Assembly: GCA_013397435.1 (NCBI GenBank)
Contig: VZRG01000034.1
Location: 1,042,315 to 1,106,314, forward strand
Direction: 5' to 3'
DNA length: 64,000 nucleotides
Source: Erythrocercus mccallii
Taxonomy: Eukaryota > Chordata > Aves > Passeriformes > Dicruridae
Under the pieces are notes generated by a model that worked only from the letters and a program-made list of their open reading frames with translations, searched no databases and had not been told where the DNA came from. The translations under genes and the position numbers were made by a program. Positions 1 through 12,048 of the stretch are shown here, piece after piece (positions within the stretch are counted from its first letter, which is position 1; the number at the start of each line of letters is the position of its first letter).

Positions 1-110
1 AGAAGAGCAGGCAGTTTATACAAGCACAGTAGTGAATGCAGCATAAAATTAGACGTAAGGACAAACTTCACACATCAACTAACTAGCATACAAAACCACC
101 AAGTTCATAC

Positions 111-165
111 CTGATGCAAACCATGAAACATACGTGTTTTGCCTTTCTTCAAAGGTGGCCCACAT
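111..165 (-). CDS. LAP3: LAP3 coding exon 3
   Basis: The exon is 55 bases between a CCTAG acceptor (AG at 167-166) and a GTATGA donor (110-105). One base completes the codon split with exon 2 (CT + A = Leu); the rest reads CGPPLKKGKTRMFHGLHQ. It ends in phase 0. No further LAP3 exon could be placed in bases 1-110, so exon 4 is outside the window. Confidence 0.92.
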
Positions 166-1180
166 CTAGGACACAAAAAGATTCTTTCAATACAGAAGGC
201 ATTACTTGTGATAGTAGTTACAGTACTACATTTATTCCACGACAATCACACTGTGTGCCACACATCCACTGGGATGCTTAGCTCTGTGCTGATTCAGAGC
301 AGAGGACAGGTCCCATGAAATTTCTGCATGTTTGCTCAATGATTGGTTTTATCATGGGAGTTCCCCTCCAAACTGTTGAAGCAAATACCAGCCTGAGAGT
401 GATATGGACACAGACAATAATAATGAAAAAAAACCCCCAACATTCCTACTGGTATTTGTAGGTACTTTAATCCATTTCAGAAGCTTATCACACACTTACA
501 GGGACAGAAGAGCTCTCAGCTTTCCAGACACAAGCTTATCAAAAGCATCTCCTGCACTAGTGAACTGGGCAGCACCATCATCCTTTTCACTCGAGTAAAC
601 TCCCAGAACAAGACCCTAGAAAAGGACACGCGTTAATGTAAACACGAATTTTAGAGACCCATCAGAGAGACAGCGAGCACACTGTTCAAACTGTTGCTAC
701 ATCTGTATATATTTATCTCAGTTTTTGAATTTATCTAACGTGATGCACAGAGTAACACTTCAGTAAACCAGCATCAACTACTGTAACTACTTTAAAGTGT
801 GAAAAAGAAATCAGATACAACATCACTGAACTTGCAACTATTTTGCCGATCACATAAAGACAAAAACTCTTTCAATCAGTAATTTTAAGTACAAAAGAGC
901 TCCTCCCCGCCAGTGCAGACCCCCAGTCTTGTACACCCAAGAGGAGCAGAGAGCGCCGCACCTCTCCTGACTCAGCTCCGGGGGGCACACGTGGGGCTCA
1001 GCCGAGAGCCGCGGGGCCGAGCGAAGGAAGGGACAACGCATCCCCCGCCCCGGCTCCCCCGCCGCCCCTCACCTTGCCGGCCGCGCCGCGGCTGTAGCCC
1101 CGCGCCGAGCAGCTGCAGGCTAGGGGCACGTCCCGGGCGAGGCGGCGCGCAGCCACGCTCCGCACGCAGGGCAGCAGCAT
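111..1180 (-). CDS. LAP3: Leucine aminopeptidase 3 (cytosol aminopeptidase), first three coding exons, partial
   Basis: LAP3 is an M17-family, two-metal aminopeptidase that removes N-terminal residues, especially leucine, in the cytosol; it also acts on Cys-Gly in glutathione turnover. Coding exons on the minus strand are 1073-1180, 500-615 and 111-165, all with GT-AG borders and matching phases (0, then 2). Together they encode 93 residues. Exon 2 contains GLVLGVYSSEKDDG and FDKLVSGKLRALL, and exon 3 contains GPPLKKGKTRMFHGLHQ; both closely match the N-terminal regulatory domain of vertebrate LAP3. The catalytic M17 domain lies off the left edge, so metal ligands cannot be checked here. Exon 1 encodes an Arg/Ala-rich leader with no acidic residue before Asp17, as in longer LAP3 forms that may reach mitochondria. 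The start lies in a CpG island next to an N gap. Neighbour CLRN2 is on the same strand. Identity is very secure. Confidence 0.95.
166..499 (-). other. LAP3: LAP3 intron 2
   Basis: This 334-base intron has GT-AG ends and separates exons 2 and 3. It is AT-rich, with an A-rich run near 427-438. I see no repeat family or other gene in it. Confidence 0.85.
500..615 (-). CDS. LAP3: LAP3 coding exon 2
   Basis: The exon follows a TCTAG acceptor (AG at 617-616) and ends at a GTAAGT donor (499-494). It encodes GLVLGVYSSEKDDG, then AQFTSAGDAFDKLVSGK and LRALLS, and leaves two bases for the next codon. This is the first conserved block of the LAP3 N-terminal domain. Confidence 0.93.
616..1072 (-). other. 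LAP3: LAP3 intron 1
   Basis: This 457-base intron starts inside the CpG island (roughly 900-1072 is GC-rich) and becomes AT-rich towards the acceptor. No other feature is apparent. Confidence 0.85.
1073..1180 (-). CDS. LAP3: LAP3 coding exon 1
   Basis: The start ATG is at 1180-1178 and the exon encodes 36 residues, beginning MLLPCVRSVAARR and ending SRGAAGK. It ends in phase 0 before a GTGAGG donor at 1072-1067. Arg and Ala are abundant, giving a mitochondrial-presequence character. I chose this ATG because it is in frame with exon 2 and sits at the length expected for the family leader. An upstream start inside the N gap cannot be excluded. Confidence 0.9.
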
Positions 1181-1261
1181 GGCACCGAGCACGGGAGGCA
1201 GCAAGGAAAGGCAGCCGGGAAGGGAGCAGGGGAAGGAGCGGCGCGGCCGGGCCCGGCGCGC

Positions 1262-1466
1262 NNNNNNNNNNNNNNNNNNNNNNNNNNNNNNNNNNNNNNN
1301 NNNNNNNNNNNNNNNNNNNNNNNNNNNNNNNNNNNNNNNNNNNNNNNNNNNNNNNNNNNNNNNNNNNNNNNNNNNNNNNNNNNNNNNNNNNNNNNNNNNN
1401 NNNNNNNNNNNNNNNNNNNNNNNNNNNNNNNNNNNNNNNNNNNNNNNNNNNNNNNNNNNNNNNNNN
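1262..1466. other. Assembly gap (205 N) in the LAP3 promoter
   Basis: This run of N is flanked by very GC-rich sequence. Reading frames that cross it are not interpretable. Confidence 0.99.
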
Positions 1467-3204
1467 GGCGCCGGAGCGCTCCCCGAGCGGGCGTCCCGAG
1501 GGACGGCACCTGGGAGCTCCTGGTGGTGTACCAGGATTCCTGCGAGGGGGCGGCTCGGCTTCTCAGGGGATTTTTGCCCTCTCTGGCATGCTCTGTATAG
1601 GTGGTCGTACTTCTCTCGGGGGTTTATCACAGCCCTAGTCTGTATACTGCATACTTAATTTACATATTGAAGATTAAAATGTAAATTATTTAGGAAAAAT
1701 AAAACTTTATTGCAAACGCGCGTTATTTTCTACGAGAAAGCAGTAACAATTTCAGGCCGAAATTACAAAAAGAAATCAAAATGTGGTAAATGAAAAATAA
1801 AACCAAAAAACAACCCAATGAGAATGACTGTCAGGAAAATTCACAACAGAATATGGGGTCATTGCTGTAATATCAGAAGTAGATTTACGCTTAGCAAAAG
1901 TACTGCTTGGAAAAGAACTGGTTGGAGTTTGTTGACAGTTACCGAACTGTCAGTCTGAAAAGCATTGAACATGCACTAGACTTTAATTTCAGGTGATCCA
2001 GACATTTTTTGTTTCTTTCCCTGTCCCTGAAGTGTGAAGCATAGATTTTAAGTAAGTAATTTTAATCCGTGAGAATAAGACACCTTATGACAATATGTAT
2101 AACAATGTTTGCTTTTCCATACATCTTTAAGTTGCAGTTACACTGTTAGACCAGCAGAACATGATGCAGAAGGAGCTGGGCATGTTCTCTAGGAGTCCAT
2201 TGCACTTCCCACCTCACAGCTTTTTCCATGAAGTGGTACAGAGAGAAGTAACATGTTTTATTAAGGACAGCAACACTCAGAAACAATGACTGAGAGAACT
2301 TGCATCCAATTTGATTTATCTTGTAAAAATACATTTTTTAACATTGAACCATAATATTATTTAGAGAATCAAAGTGGTAATTAATATATTAATTAGCTTC
2401 ATTTATTTTGGCAATGCTCTTGGATACAATGAGCAGTTTTTTGTCTTTGAATTCCATAGCTCCATAGCTTCTCTACATTCATGTTGCTTCTATATATTAT
2501 TCTGCACATACAAATTAAGTGGGTATTTTTGGGATATATGAAGTTGTCTTTAGTTTTATGGAAAGATAGGATTGGACTCATAATATCTTCAAAGTTCTGG
2601 GCAGATATTCCTCATAAATGTTCTCATCTGGGATTTTCGATCTTCCAAACTAAGAAGTGCCCCCAGAGAAGTATTCCTTTCCACATGTTGAGCACGCATA
2701 CGATCAGACACACTATGTGAAACATAATAAAAATGTGTAAATAAAGTAGACCACATATATCTGGTTGCACATTTTTGAAATTAGTTTATGAGGTACAAGG
2801 GAAAGCTGAAAAGGTCTAAGTGATAAACTTTACTATTGTTAACCCCAGGGTGGGCTTTGTAATTGTACATTTCAAATATGTATGACTACATTTAACCTTT
2901 CTCTCTCCAGACAAAGTTTCCCAGGGCAAATATTCCATGCATTGACCTATCAGTGTATCTTAGCAGTGCTTAAACAGGGACATCCCAGGAAATGCCATCC
3001 CTGGGAAGATGTTCCTGTTCGGGATCATTGTTTGCTTTTTCATTCCCTTCCTGCAATCCCTGCTGCTGTCACAGGATCCTGCGATGCTATGGGTTGGGAG
3101 GTTGTTCCAAGCCCCACCCAATTCCACTGCTCCCAGTTTGGGGTCTGGTGTGGTCCTGCCTGCTGCTGGGGCATACTGTGATGCTTCCTGCTAGGAATGG
3201 ATCA

Positions 3205-3290
3205 GAGAATCTGAAAAGGTTTGGAAGGGAACCTAAAGCCCATCTGGACCCTAAGGTTTGACGTCTGCAGGAGGGATCCCAAACTGTGGG
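3205..3290 (-). repeat. Degenerate CR1-like 3' end fragment
   Basis: The plus strand reads AGAATCTGAAAAGGTTTGGAAG, with GGGAACCTAAAGCCCATCTGGACCC following. This resembles the reverse complement of the CR1 3' end, whose consensus contains a GAATCATAGAATGG / GGTTGGAAGGGACC core. It is diverged and short, so it could be another passerine or avian repeat. Confidence 0.4.
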
Positions 3291-3663
3291 GTCTGCAACA
3301 GCAAAAGAAGATGAGAACCGTTGCAACAGGGAAATGAGACAGACTGTGGAAGATAGAGAACATCATGCAAAGTGACAAAGCTAAAGAAGGAACAACAAAA
3401 ATAATCAAAGCAGCACACAGAAGAAACTGGAGACATAGCAATTCTATTACTCAGTACAATGTGTTTATTTGCTAGTCTAGTAAAATGTGTTGTATTTAAA
3501 TATTTATATAACTGTTAGTCCTAAGAGAAATATGAAAACATGTCAATTTACCTAACCATGGGTTTCTAGAAATGCTTAACTTTATAATTGAAAAAGAAAA
3601 GAGGAACTGTGGAAAGATAGAGATGGTGCTAAAGGCAATCTTGCCTCCAATATATTGCTGCTC

Positions 3664-4200
3664 TGTTAATTACCAGAGTGGGAGCAGCCTTGCCCTCCCA
3701 GCTATGGGTGTGATAAAAGAGTGAATTAGGTGGTAGGGGGTTAGTTGGAGCCTGCTGGCTGTGCTGTGAGCAGGAAGGGACAGAGCTTGTGCAAGGGACA
3801 GAAAGGGTAAGACACCATATGAAGGTCAGACAGGGTTACGTGGCTGTGCGAGGGACAGGCAGGAGCGAGCTGGAACTGCAGAAAGAAGAGAGAAGGAGAA
3901 AAAGCCAGAGCTGTGTGGAGCTGCCTATGGGAGGCTACATAGAAAAGGTATGAAAGACTTTTACATAACAAGGTGCTGATGCTCGAAGCCTTCTGAAGTT
4001 TTACTGAAGGACTCTGAGTGTCATGGCTCTTTCTATAATGACATATGGTGATGCCAAACATGATTTGCAACTGGACTGCAGGGTGAGGTGCAGCAGGGAC
4101 AGAGCCCAGTAAAGCTGAGAGCAACAGGTGAAGCTGCCAGTCCAGACTTGATTCTGACACCTGGAGTACAGGTGAGCAGCTGGAAACATAATGATGCGGA
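3664..4200 (+). repeat. Partial, decayed LTR-like repeat related to the 49.4 kb LTR
   Basis: It shares an ordered set of blocks with the repeat at 49386-49839: TGTTAATTACC at the left end, AGCCTTGCCCT, CAGCTAT, GTGTGATAAAAG, then GGGTTAGTTGGAGCC-like sequence. Similarity begins exactly at TGTTAATTACC in both copies, as expected for an LTR edge. The right end is not preserved: no AATAAA is found where the other copy has one. No retroviral gene is present. The right border is approximate. Confidence 0.5.
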
Positions 4201-7150
4201 CTGAAGTATCAGGAGAAGAAAATATTATTCAGCTAAATAACGCAGTAGCTAGTGTTAAACAATATAATTGCGAAAGTAACCAGCTACGAAGGAGAAATAA
4301 GGGATTTTGAATGCTTGTAAGCTGTACAGTTAATGAACAGTTTGGAGACTATGAAAGTCTATAGAACTGCTATGTGAATATCTCCCTGAAAGCTCTGCCC
4401 TTGTACAAAGTTCAGAAAAAAGATTTGCAGAGGAAAAAGGAAAGAATAAATCCAGGAATAAATGAGGCTGAGTTTTGCTAGCTGCTGGAATTTCTCCTCA
4501 ATGACCATGGCCCTTGGATGTGGCCACTAAGAAGACCCTGGGGCCACTGAGGCTCTGCAGATGCCACTCTGTGGTGTCCAAGTTCTTTGTCATTATCCCT
4601 GGTTGTGGCAAGGAATTGCTGCTTCCTCCGTGGAAGTTAATGAGCATTGAATGAGGCTGGCCTCATATTGATAACGAGCTCTGCCTGCAGAAGACTGGCT
4701 CCAGTCCCTGGAACCTCCAAGGTTTGCTTGTGTCACATCCCCAAAATCAGGAATTTGGACAGGGAAGTGTTTTCCAAGAGCTCTTCTGGAGCTGCAGGCA
4801 GGGGTGGATGAGGGGGAACATTCTCTGTCCGGGCTGTGCTGGATGGAAACCTTGGAAGGACAGGCTGAGGCCTGGTGTCTTCATTTCCAGTGCCAGAAAA
4901 GTTCTTAGGATTTCTCTGGAAGTGAAGCCTCTTGTCAGGAATTCTTTGTCGGCTGCTTCCCCTTTTACCCTCAGTGACTCCCAGGGACATCCCAGGGTTA
5001 GACAAACTTTGCAGCTGAAAGTTTAATTCAGCCTTACATCTGTTTCATTAAGTTTAGTTTATGGTGATACTTCTGTTCACTCTGAACTGAAAATACCATT
5101 TTCTCATAGGTCACAACAGAATCATTGGGTGATAATGTTCTTTAGTCATTCGACTTGTGCAGCTACAGTATCCCACTATGATGCTTCATATGTCTGCTGT
5201 AAGAGAACTCTTTTACCTTTACTGCAGAATATGCTCCATTGTCGAATTGATTCAAACCAAGAAATTACAATGCTAATCAGCCCAGTTATCCCTTTTTAAC
5301 TTTATGTATACAGTGCATTCTACAGGTTCTTTCAGAGATACTGTGACCTACCTAGGAATCCACTCCAACAAATCTTTAATCTTGTCCTACCTAAATGATA
5401 CCATGATTGTTATTTACTAATATTTTTGGAAGGAGTGGAAATTTGGGGGCCATCAAGCAGTTCATTATGAGTATGAAAATGTGTTGCAATACATACACAG
5501 TAATACTACTGAAAAGCATTTTCAGAGCAATCACTCAATATGGAGGGTGTAAGAATCTGCTGCCTTCTCACATCCTGATGAGAATTATATTTAGTAAAAG
5601 CTAAGTTACATGCCATGATCTAATTCTTTCTGTACAGTAACTACATATAAATTATACATGTTCATAGAACAATTACAAATTACAAGTATTACATTTTCTA
5701 CTTGTGTAGTTTTGCTGCACTTCAAGTTTTTTTTATCTCAAAACCACTCAGAATTTTCTGGGAGGGTAAGGCCCACAGAGGTCCTTGTGGGCACTTTTCA
5801 GGGCAGTACTGTGTTGTTATCATCTAAGACAGCATCGCAGACAGGGTTTGTTTGCTGCCTATCCATGTACTGGCAGTTGCGCCATCTTTCTGGAGTTGTG
5901 GCCCAGGGTACAGTCTGAGTGAAAGCACCAGTAAATTTAGAAGAACAGTGAAGTAAGAGGGTGGTATAAAATAGGAACTTTTTCTGCTTTATTTAGCCTC
6001 CTTTGTGCCAAAATTGTAACAGTTCTCTAGACTCATCACAATTTTTCATCTATCTCTTAAATTTTTAAAAATAATTTTAGTGCTCATGGAAAAAAATAAG
6101 TGGCTCATGGTGTTTTGAAGAAGACAGGTTAGTAGGGTCTATTGCAGAGGCACCCTCACAAATATCTGCATCACTCATAGTTCTGCTAACCTTGTAGAGC
6201 CAAACCCAGAGATGGTAGAGGCCACTGTATCCATTATTAATGGTATATTCCATATTCTTTTCTCAAAAATATTCACTCCTTGTAACCCATGAGCAGGTTG
6301 AATCCATGCCAAAATTATAGTACTTCCTAAGAATGTAACTTTTCCATCCATTTAGCCAGTTCTATTCATTTCAATACTGTTTCATCATACATCACTTTTA
6401 CTTGATTTCAGATAGACTTAACAATTAACACAGTTATAAAGAAAATTAACCTGTCAGATTAATATTTTCCAGGTTATCTAGAAGCACTATCACCCTTAAT
6501 GTGTTTACTTCCAGAAGCTGCAAGGAAACATTCATCTAGCAGCTAATAATTTTTTTTTTCATAGACTAATAGCATCCCATATACTTTACGTTTCACGCTT
6601 CTTTGTCTTGTGGTATTGGATAATTTCTATTTTAAAAACATTTCACACACACACCCTTAGCCTTTGCTGCCACTTAACTTCGGCCTCACAGATGATGTTT
6701 TCATTTTCAATGCTGTATAACATCATCAAACATATATGTCCCTCTCAATATGCTCTAGATAATTCTGTGAAACTAAATGCCAAATATACATTCTATCTGT
6801 TTTGAAATAAAGTTATAGTTTCAAAGATTTGTGATAAACATGTTGTCTTTCTAATTAAAGAAGACATTTGGTTTGATGAAATATTTTACCTTAGTTTTCT
6901 AAAATACGCCAAAGTAGAAAATTTCTAAAAACTGAGAAACAGCATATATTCACTGCAGATATCAGTCTGTTTTGAGAATAATGATATTTATAGTGGGTTT
7001 TTTCACAGACGTGTTAGTTGCTGGTATTGTAGAATGACATCTTTACTCAGGTTTATATGTAAATCATCTCTCCAAAACAAAGGCTGAAGAGCCAAGATGC
7101 TGTTCCTGTCATAACAGTTCACTTGACCAAAATAGTTTTGTGTAGATTTG

Positions 7151-7416
7151 TTAGTACATGATATCTTCTGCTGTAACATTCACTTCTTCTGTTTTAGTCT
7201 TAATTTTAGGGAAACGAATCTCACTAATGGCTATTAGCAGCAAATTCACTGCATGTGCTGCAGCACTTGCCACACAAATCCAGAAACAGTGTTCAAAGCG
7301 TTCTTCTAAGATAATGAACCGAAAGACATTTTCCCGAAAATTGGCAATTCTTTCTGTGAGGTGATGAAGTTTCACAGCAGCCATGAAGCTGGTGACTGCA
7401 AGTACTACACATCCAC
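7151..7416 (-). CDS. CLRN2: CLRN2 coding exon 3 and stop
   Basis: It follows a TTGTTGCAG acceptor (AG at 7418-7417). It completes Gly145 and encodes the rest of helix 3, the LTERIANF segment including Thr165, helix 4 and the charged C-terminal tail. The TAA stop is at 7153-7151. Confidence 0.96.
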
Positions 7417-10400
7417 CTGCAACAAAATAAGTATTCACCATTATCAAATCAAAATAAGATAGATATTTTGATTGACTCAAAAGACTTATTGAATACACCA
7501 GTGAGCACTATACAGAGTAGGGATAGACAAAGGCATGGTTTAAACACCTTCAAAATGCTTAGGCTTTATTGTATGGGCAAACATACTTTTATCCATGACA
7601 TAAAGCCTAAAGGCTGGCATTCATAGCTCCTGTTAAATGTTGACTTGACACAACAAGCCAAGATGCCATCTCAAAGTTCTGTTTTAAAAGGTATCAATTC
7701 ACTGCTAACTTCATTGTATTCACAAGTATCTAAATCAGAGGTATTTAGTAAGGTAAAAGAAGGAACTTGTATCATTTTCTATGAATGTGACTAGAGAAAA
7801 ACACTGGAAAATATCTTTACCTGCAAGGAAGTTCCAAAGGCATGCTCCTGCTGGACCGTTAATAGCCCGATAAGGAACTTTTATTGCGTTAAGAATGCAG
7901 AATCCAAAACTGACCAGAGAAAAGAAAATGGCCACACAGAGGAATATTATGATCATCACATGCAGACCTGTATTCAACTTTTTCACCATGTGTGGGAAAA
8001 CTGTCAAGAAAAAATACATTGTCTATTCAGTGTATAGGTTTTCTTGATGATGGTAAACATCATACTGTGCTGGTGCTTTAAATTCAACTTATATTTAAGG
8101 AAGACTATTTTTTATGGAGATGTGGAATTCAGCTAGTTGCACACATCTCAGTTCCCGATGCTTTATTTTTCTGTGCATCAGACAAACCAGGGATATTCTT
8201 CTACAGGAATAATCCTCTACACAGGATCTGTGAATAAGGATTCAGGCTTAAGTCCTGTTTATTTATCTAGCAGTGTTAATGTCTTTATCTCTGCTGCTGT
8301 ATTGTCTGCTACCTACTTTCCTGTCTCTTTTTCACCACTGTTCTCTGTACCAAACTCCTGGTTTTGAGCTTCTCATTCCTGTCTCATGTTTTTAATCTCA
8401 TCCATTTGAAGTCTGATAGTCTCCACTGTTCAGCCCCTTGCTGCCTAAAATAGTATCACTTTTTTTTCTGTGTTTATTTTCTCACGTTCTTCTTCCTTTT
8501 TTTCTAATCCTCTCTACTGCTGGCTCCAGTGAGATCTGCCCTGATTTCATATGTCCTAATCCCACAGGTTTGCCCTTTAAGATTCCCTTCTTGGTTTCTC
8601 ACCTAGTGTTTATGGCCCCTTTATGCTTTTCTGGGCATCTGGCAGTGTTTTAGCTACAGATGTAGGAAGCTTGTAAAGTATTGCAGACAAGTGGGCTTCA
8701 GGTGAAGCACTCCCATGTTTTGCTGTAGGCACAAGCTCTCCTTCAGCAGCCTGTCGCTCACTTGTCTCTAGAGAACAGTTATCTTCTTGGTTCTGTCTTC
8801 ACAGACACAGTTCCTTTGTTGGAGGGTCAGATTGGTCAGCAGCAGGAAATGTACACCTGAGTGATTAGTTTATCCTGCAGCCCTTTAGTAACAGAATCAG
8901 AAGAAATGTGAGTAGGGAGTTGTAGGTGACATGTTGACTGACAGGAGAGAGTCTGATGGAGAGGAACCCTAAAATACAAGGTGATCAAGAGGAGACCTTC
9001 AGCTAGCATTGCACTGCTCACTCATACAGGTTTTGAAGAACTCACTTCCTAATTTCTAAAAAGTTACTACAAAGAATGTATACTATTGTTATAAACAAAT
9101 AAATTCCTACATGTGCTGCATAACTGACAAATAAACCCAAAGTCTAAACAAGCCACCTGAAGAGTAGGCAGCAATAGTTGGTAGATGCCACCATGAACTT
9201 CAGGCATATAATTTGATCATGACATGACAGAGTTATAGTAGATTCTGTAGAAAAAACCATACTGTACAAATTCCATACAAAAATTATGTGATTCAACAGA
9301 TCTACCCTTTCAGTAGCTCATTCTGGGGTTGTAGTTGGGCCTGGTGCACAGATGAGCTGCACAAGACTGACAAAAAGAAATGAGGGGAGTAAATGAGAAT
9401 CAGAAGTATATATGAGAAATGGGAATCCAAAAACTAGGTTGCTTTCTGACTGGAGATTAACTGGCAATGTAACAACAAAGCACATGGAATTAAGCCTCCT
9501 TACAAATCATCAGAGATTTTAGGGTAGTTGTAAGGATTATTTGGTCTCTTTTTCTGAGTCTCGCAGCCAAGTCCCAGTGACCTTCCCAGTGAGTCTTAGT
9601 ACAAGAAATAAGAATCTATGAGAATGATATTGCCATGGGGACTCCTGACATAACCAGCAGTGTTTGCTATGCACAGGAAAAATGTGTGGCTTCCCCAGCT
9701 TGTTCTCAGGGCTTGATTGAATTGTCAAAACAGAAGCATCTTCTGCCAACTCAGATGCCTTAGGACTATCATTACAAGCCCGTGGGTCTAATGTACATGC
9801 TGCACTATAGCATAGTGCATACTATAGATGGGACATGTCCAGAAGCTGCAGCTGGAGGCCAGATGATACATCTTGAGGAGTACAAAAGAGCAGTGGACAC
9901 CTATTATGGCAACTGAATCACCCTGTCACTGTCCCAGCTAAAAGAGACTGTGCCAGCCATAAGTCTACTCTAATGAATGTTAACAGAGTGAAAGGGGTAC
10001 TGCTACTATCAATAGCAGTAAATTACTGCAATTTGGAATTCTGAAGTGTCAGAGGTACTGCAATACTGCACCATATCATGTGTTAGCTTTGTCTTGATCT
10101 ATGGTGCCAGTGAAGTCCACTTATATTATCACATTCTCCATGAAAAGTCTCACAGTTCTTGCTAAGCTCAGAATGCTTGGAGATTAAGGAAGACATTCAA
10201 ACAAAAAAAAAGTCAAGTCAAACTCAGAAGCCCCAGTGCTGCTCACCACTGTGCCAAAGTAACAGCTTTGTGTATTGTTGTTTGAAACCAGTATTGTGAA
10301 AATATCAAACTCGATAGAGTTATTAAAATACTTAAAAGGGAAAATCTCTGGAACACTTGTTGACCAAGTATTTGTGCCTACTGCACCTAATGTTTTACAG

Positions 10401-12048
10401 ATCTAACAGAGAATTATTACTAGCTTCAGTAAGAGCTCTGTCTAAGGAGTGCTGGCTCACGTCCTCCAATTGCATATTGGTGTACTCTAGAGTGACTTTG
10501 GAACATAATGCCTTCCTCTCAGGTTGCACAGTAAAAAATCAGAAAGTTCATTAAATAGTCCAGAAAGTTGTAGAGTGTTTTAAAGGAGATTGACTATTTT
10601 TTTTCTTATTCCCTCTGCAAGGATGGAGTGAAAGAACTGGGACTGGATGAGCACGACTGCTATGTCCATGTCATGACGTTGCAGTTTCAATCAGAGCATG
10701 AGCAATAATTTGGTTACTATAAAAGTGACCAGTCCAAATTCATCCAGTTTAACAACTGGTCATGCTGATCTAAGTTGAGGTTGTTCTGGTTCTTTTCTCC
10801 ATTCCCTCTGAAGTCCCACAGTCACACCTGCCTTCAGGTTTTTATAGATGTGCTTGTGCAGTTGTGTAGTCAGACATGATTGTATGGAAAAACAAATATT
10901 TATTTTTGTGGTTAAATTTTTGGCCAGTTTAACTTCTGAACTACCTCACCTCAACTACCAGAGCCATTGCAAAGGATGGGACAGGACAGCAGTGCTGTCG
11001 GCCAGGGGGAGGGTGAGACTGCAACAGCTTCAACTCGTATTGGTTTAAATTTCAGTAAATCTGTACACTGAACTAAAAATCTTCAATGCAAATTACCATT
11101 TTCACTACAGAAGAGGATGAGTGAAATTTGGAAATCATCCAGCATACAGCTCAGTGCTCTCAAGACCTCAAGAAAATCTTTTATGTTAAAAGGACTACAT
11201 TTAGAAGAATTTCTACATTTGTTAAGAGTTCTCAATTTTTTTGTCTCCCAGCTTAATAGAAAAGAAGGTAAGAATTTCTTCAACATGTTAATGAAGTTAG
11301 CAATATGTGCTATGGTAGACATTTGCATTAGGACAGCCAGAGAAATACAGAAATGTGTCCAGCTAAATAAATCTCTGCTTCTTAAAGGGAGAAAACCTCA
11401 GAAGAGTTCAACAGAGAAGGCAACGACTGAGGCAGAGAGATAGCAGAGCAAAACCTGGCATAGGAAAAAGTCAGTCAAGGGGAAAGTATAATTTACAGGG
11501 TCATCTCCAAATGACTTTCACCCCCTTCGAAAGGCTGAAAGGGCACTCTGCATCTAACCCTAGGGATTTTTTCCCCAACTTGATTCCAGGACTACAGAAT
11601 ATAACTGTAATGAGAAAAAAGCATTCCTGAAATGACAGAAATTTTATAGTCACACTCAAAACATCAAACCATAAAGACTGCATATCTATATAATCATAAT
11701 AATAATAATAATTTGCATTCTAAGGTTAACAAAAATAATAATGTGCTAAACTTGAACTAGACATTAGACTAAATATTCAACCAAAATTTACTTACTTGTG
11801 AATTTGGAACGACGCCCGCCCAAGCCACATTGGCGTATTTTGCCGCCCCGAAAGAGTCCATAGTAAATTTCTCCAATGAACTTGACCAGCTCTGGATCTG
11901 TGGCATTGACCAAATCAGCCCCTGTTTTGCAAAGGATCTTTCCAGTTATCCACTTTGGGGTCCCCATTGCAACAACAATCAAGATAAAAGACACAAAACT
12001 TATTAGAGAAGCCAAGGCAAATAATGTCTTTTTAAAGCAGCCAGGCAT
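7151..12048 (-). CDS. CLRN2: Clarin-2, complete
   Basis: Clarin-2 is a four-helix membrane glycoprotein of the clarin family. It is needed to maintain the transducing stereocilia of inner-ear hair cells, and human mutations cause recessive deafness. Coding exons are 11796-12048, 7821-8000 and 7151-7416 (minus strand), with GT-AG borders and phase 1 at both junctions. They total 699 bases and 232 residues, the same length as human CLRN2. Membrane helices lie at about 8-28, 99-121, 139-159 and 189-209. N48-A-T in the first extracellular loop is a glycosylation sequon. The block LVKFIGEIYYGLFRG (54-68), PYRAINGP (127-134) and LTERIANF (164-171) are family hallmarks, and the protein ends VTAEDIMY. 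Residue 69 is Gly where I recall Cys in human. The start ATG follows no upstream in-frame extension and gives the family N-terminus MPG.FKK. The gene is head to head with QDPR. Confidence 0.97.
7417..7820 (-). other. CLRN2: CLRN2 intron 2
   Basis: This 404-base intron with GT-AG ends contains no repeat or other feature that I recognise. Confidence 0.85.
7821..8000 (-). CDS. CLRN2: CLRN2 coding exon 2
   Basis: The exon is 180 bases between a TTGACAG acceptor (AG at 8002-8001) and a GTAAAG donor (7820-7815). Two bases complete Ile85 from exon 1. It encodes FPHMVKKLNTGLHVM, helix 2, then NAIKVPYRAINGPAGACLWN and the start of helix 3. Confidence 0.95.
8001..11795 (-). other. CLRN2: CLRN2 intron 1
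   Basis: This 3.8-kb intron has a pyrimidine-rich stretch at about 8270-8600 on the plus strand and an AAT microsatellite near 11.7 kb. A short hairpin, GCACTAT-AGC-ATAGTGC, lies near 9.80 kb. No extra CLRN2 exon or embedded gene is evident. Confidence 0.75.
11692..11713. repeat. (AAT)n microsatellite
   Basis: A run of about six AAT units in CLRN2 intron 1, about 80 bases from the exon 1 donor. Confidence 0.85.
11796..12048 (-). CDS. CLRN2: CLRN2 coding exon 1
   Basis: The exon encodes residues 1-84 and the first base of codon 85. It starts MPGCFKKTLFALASLISF and ends CGLGGRRSKFT. The donor GTAAGT is at 11795-11790. It contains helix 1, the N48 sequon and the conserved LVKFIG.IYYGLFRG segment of the first loop. 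Confidence 0.96.

Larger units (their letters stand above)
905..1580. promoter_or_regulatory. LAP3: CpG island at the LAP3 5' end
   Basis: The DNA is strongly GC- and CpG-rich on both sides of the N gap at 1262-1466, in contrast to the AT-rich DNA beyond it. It covers LAP3 exon 1 and the bases just upstream on the minus strand. This fits a housekeeping CpG-island promoter. The transcription start cannot be placed because the likely core promoter is in the gap. Confidence 0.75.
1581..7150. other. LAP3-CLRN2 intergenic region
   Basis: This is mostly AT-rich single-copy-looking DNA. It holds a weak CR1-like piece near 3.2 kb and an LTR-like repeat at 3.66-4.2 kb. A moderately GC-rich stretch at about 4.5-5.0 kb resembles no family I can name. 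Open frames are short and lack splice context or family resemblance. On the minus strand the CLRN2 3' UTR must lie just left of 7151; an AATAAA on that strand is at 5992-5987, but no closer signal is clear. Confidence 0.6.

Noticed and set aside
913..1638. Long open frames across the first N gap, both strands
   Set aside because: They are open only because N codons are not stops. The real gene there is LAP3 exon 1 on the minus strand.
3741..4160. 139-codon minus-strand open frame
   Set aside because: It is antisense to an LTR-like repeat, has no recognised motif and no splice context.
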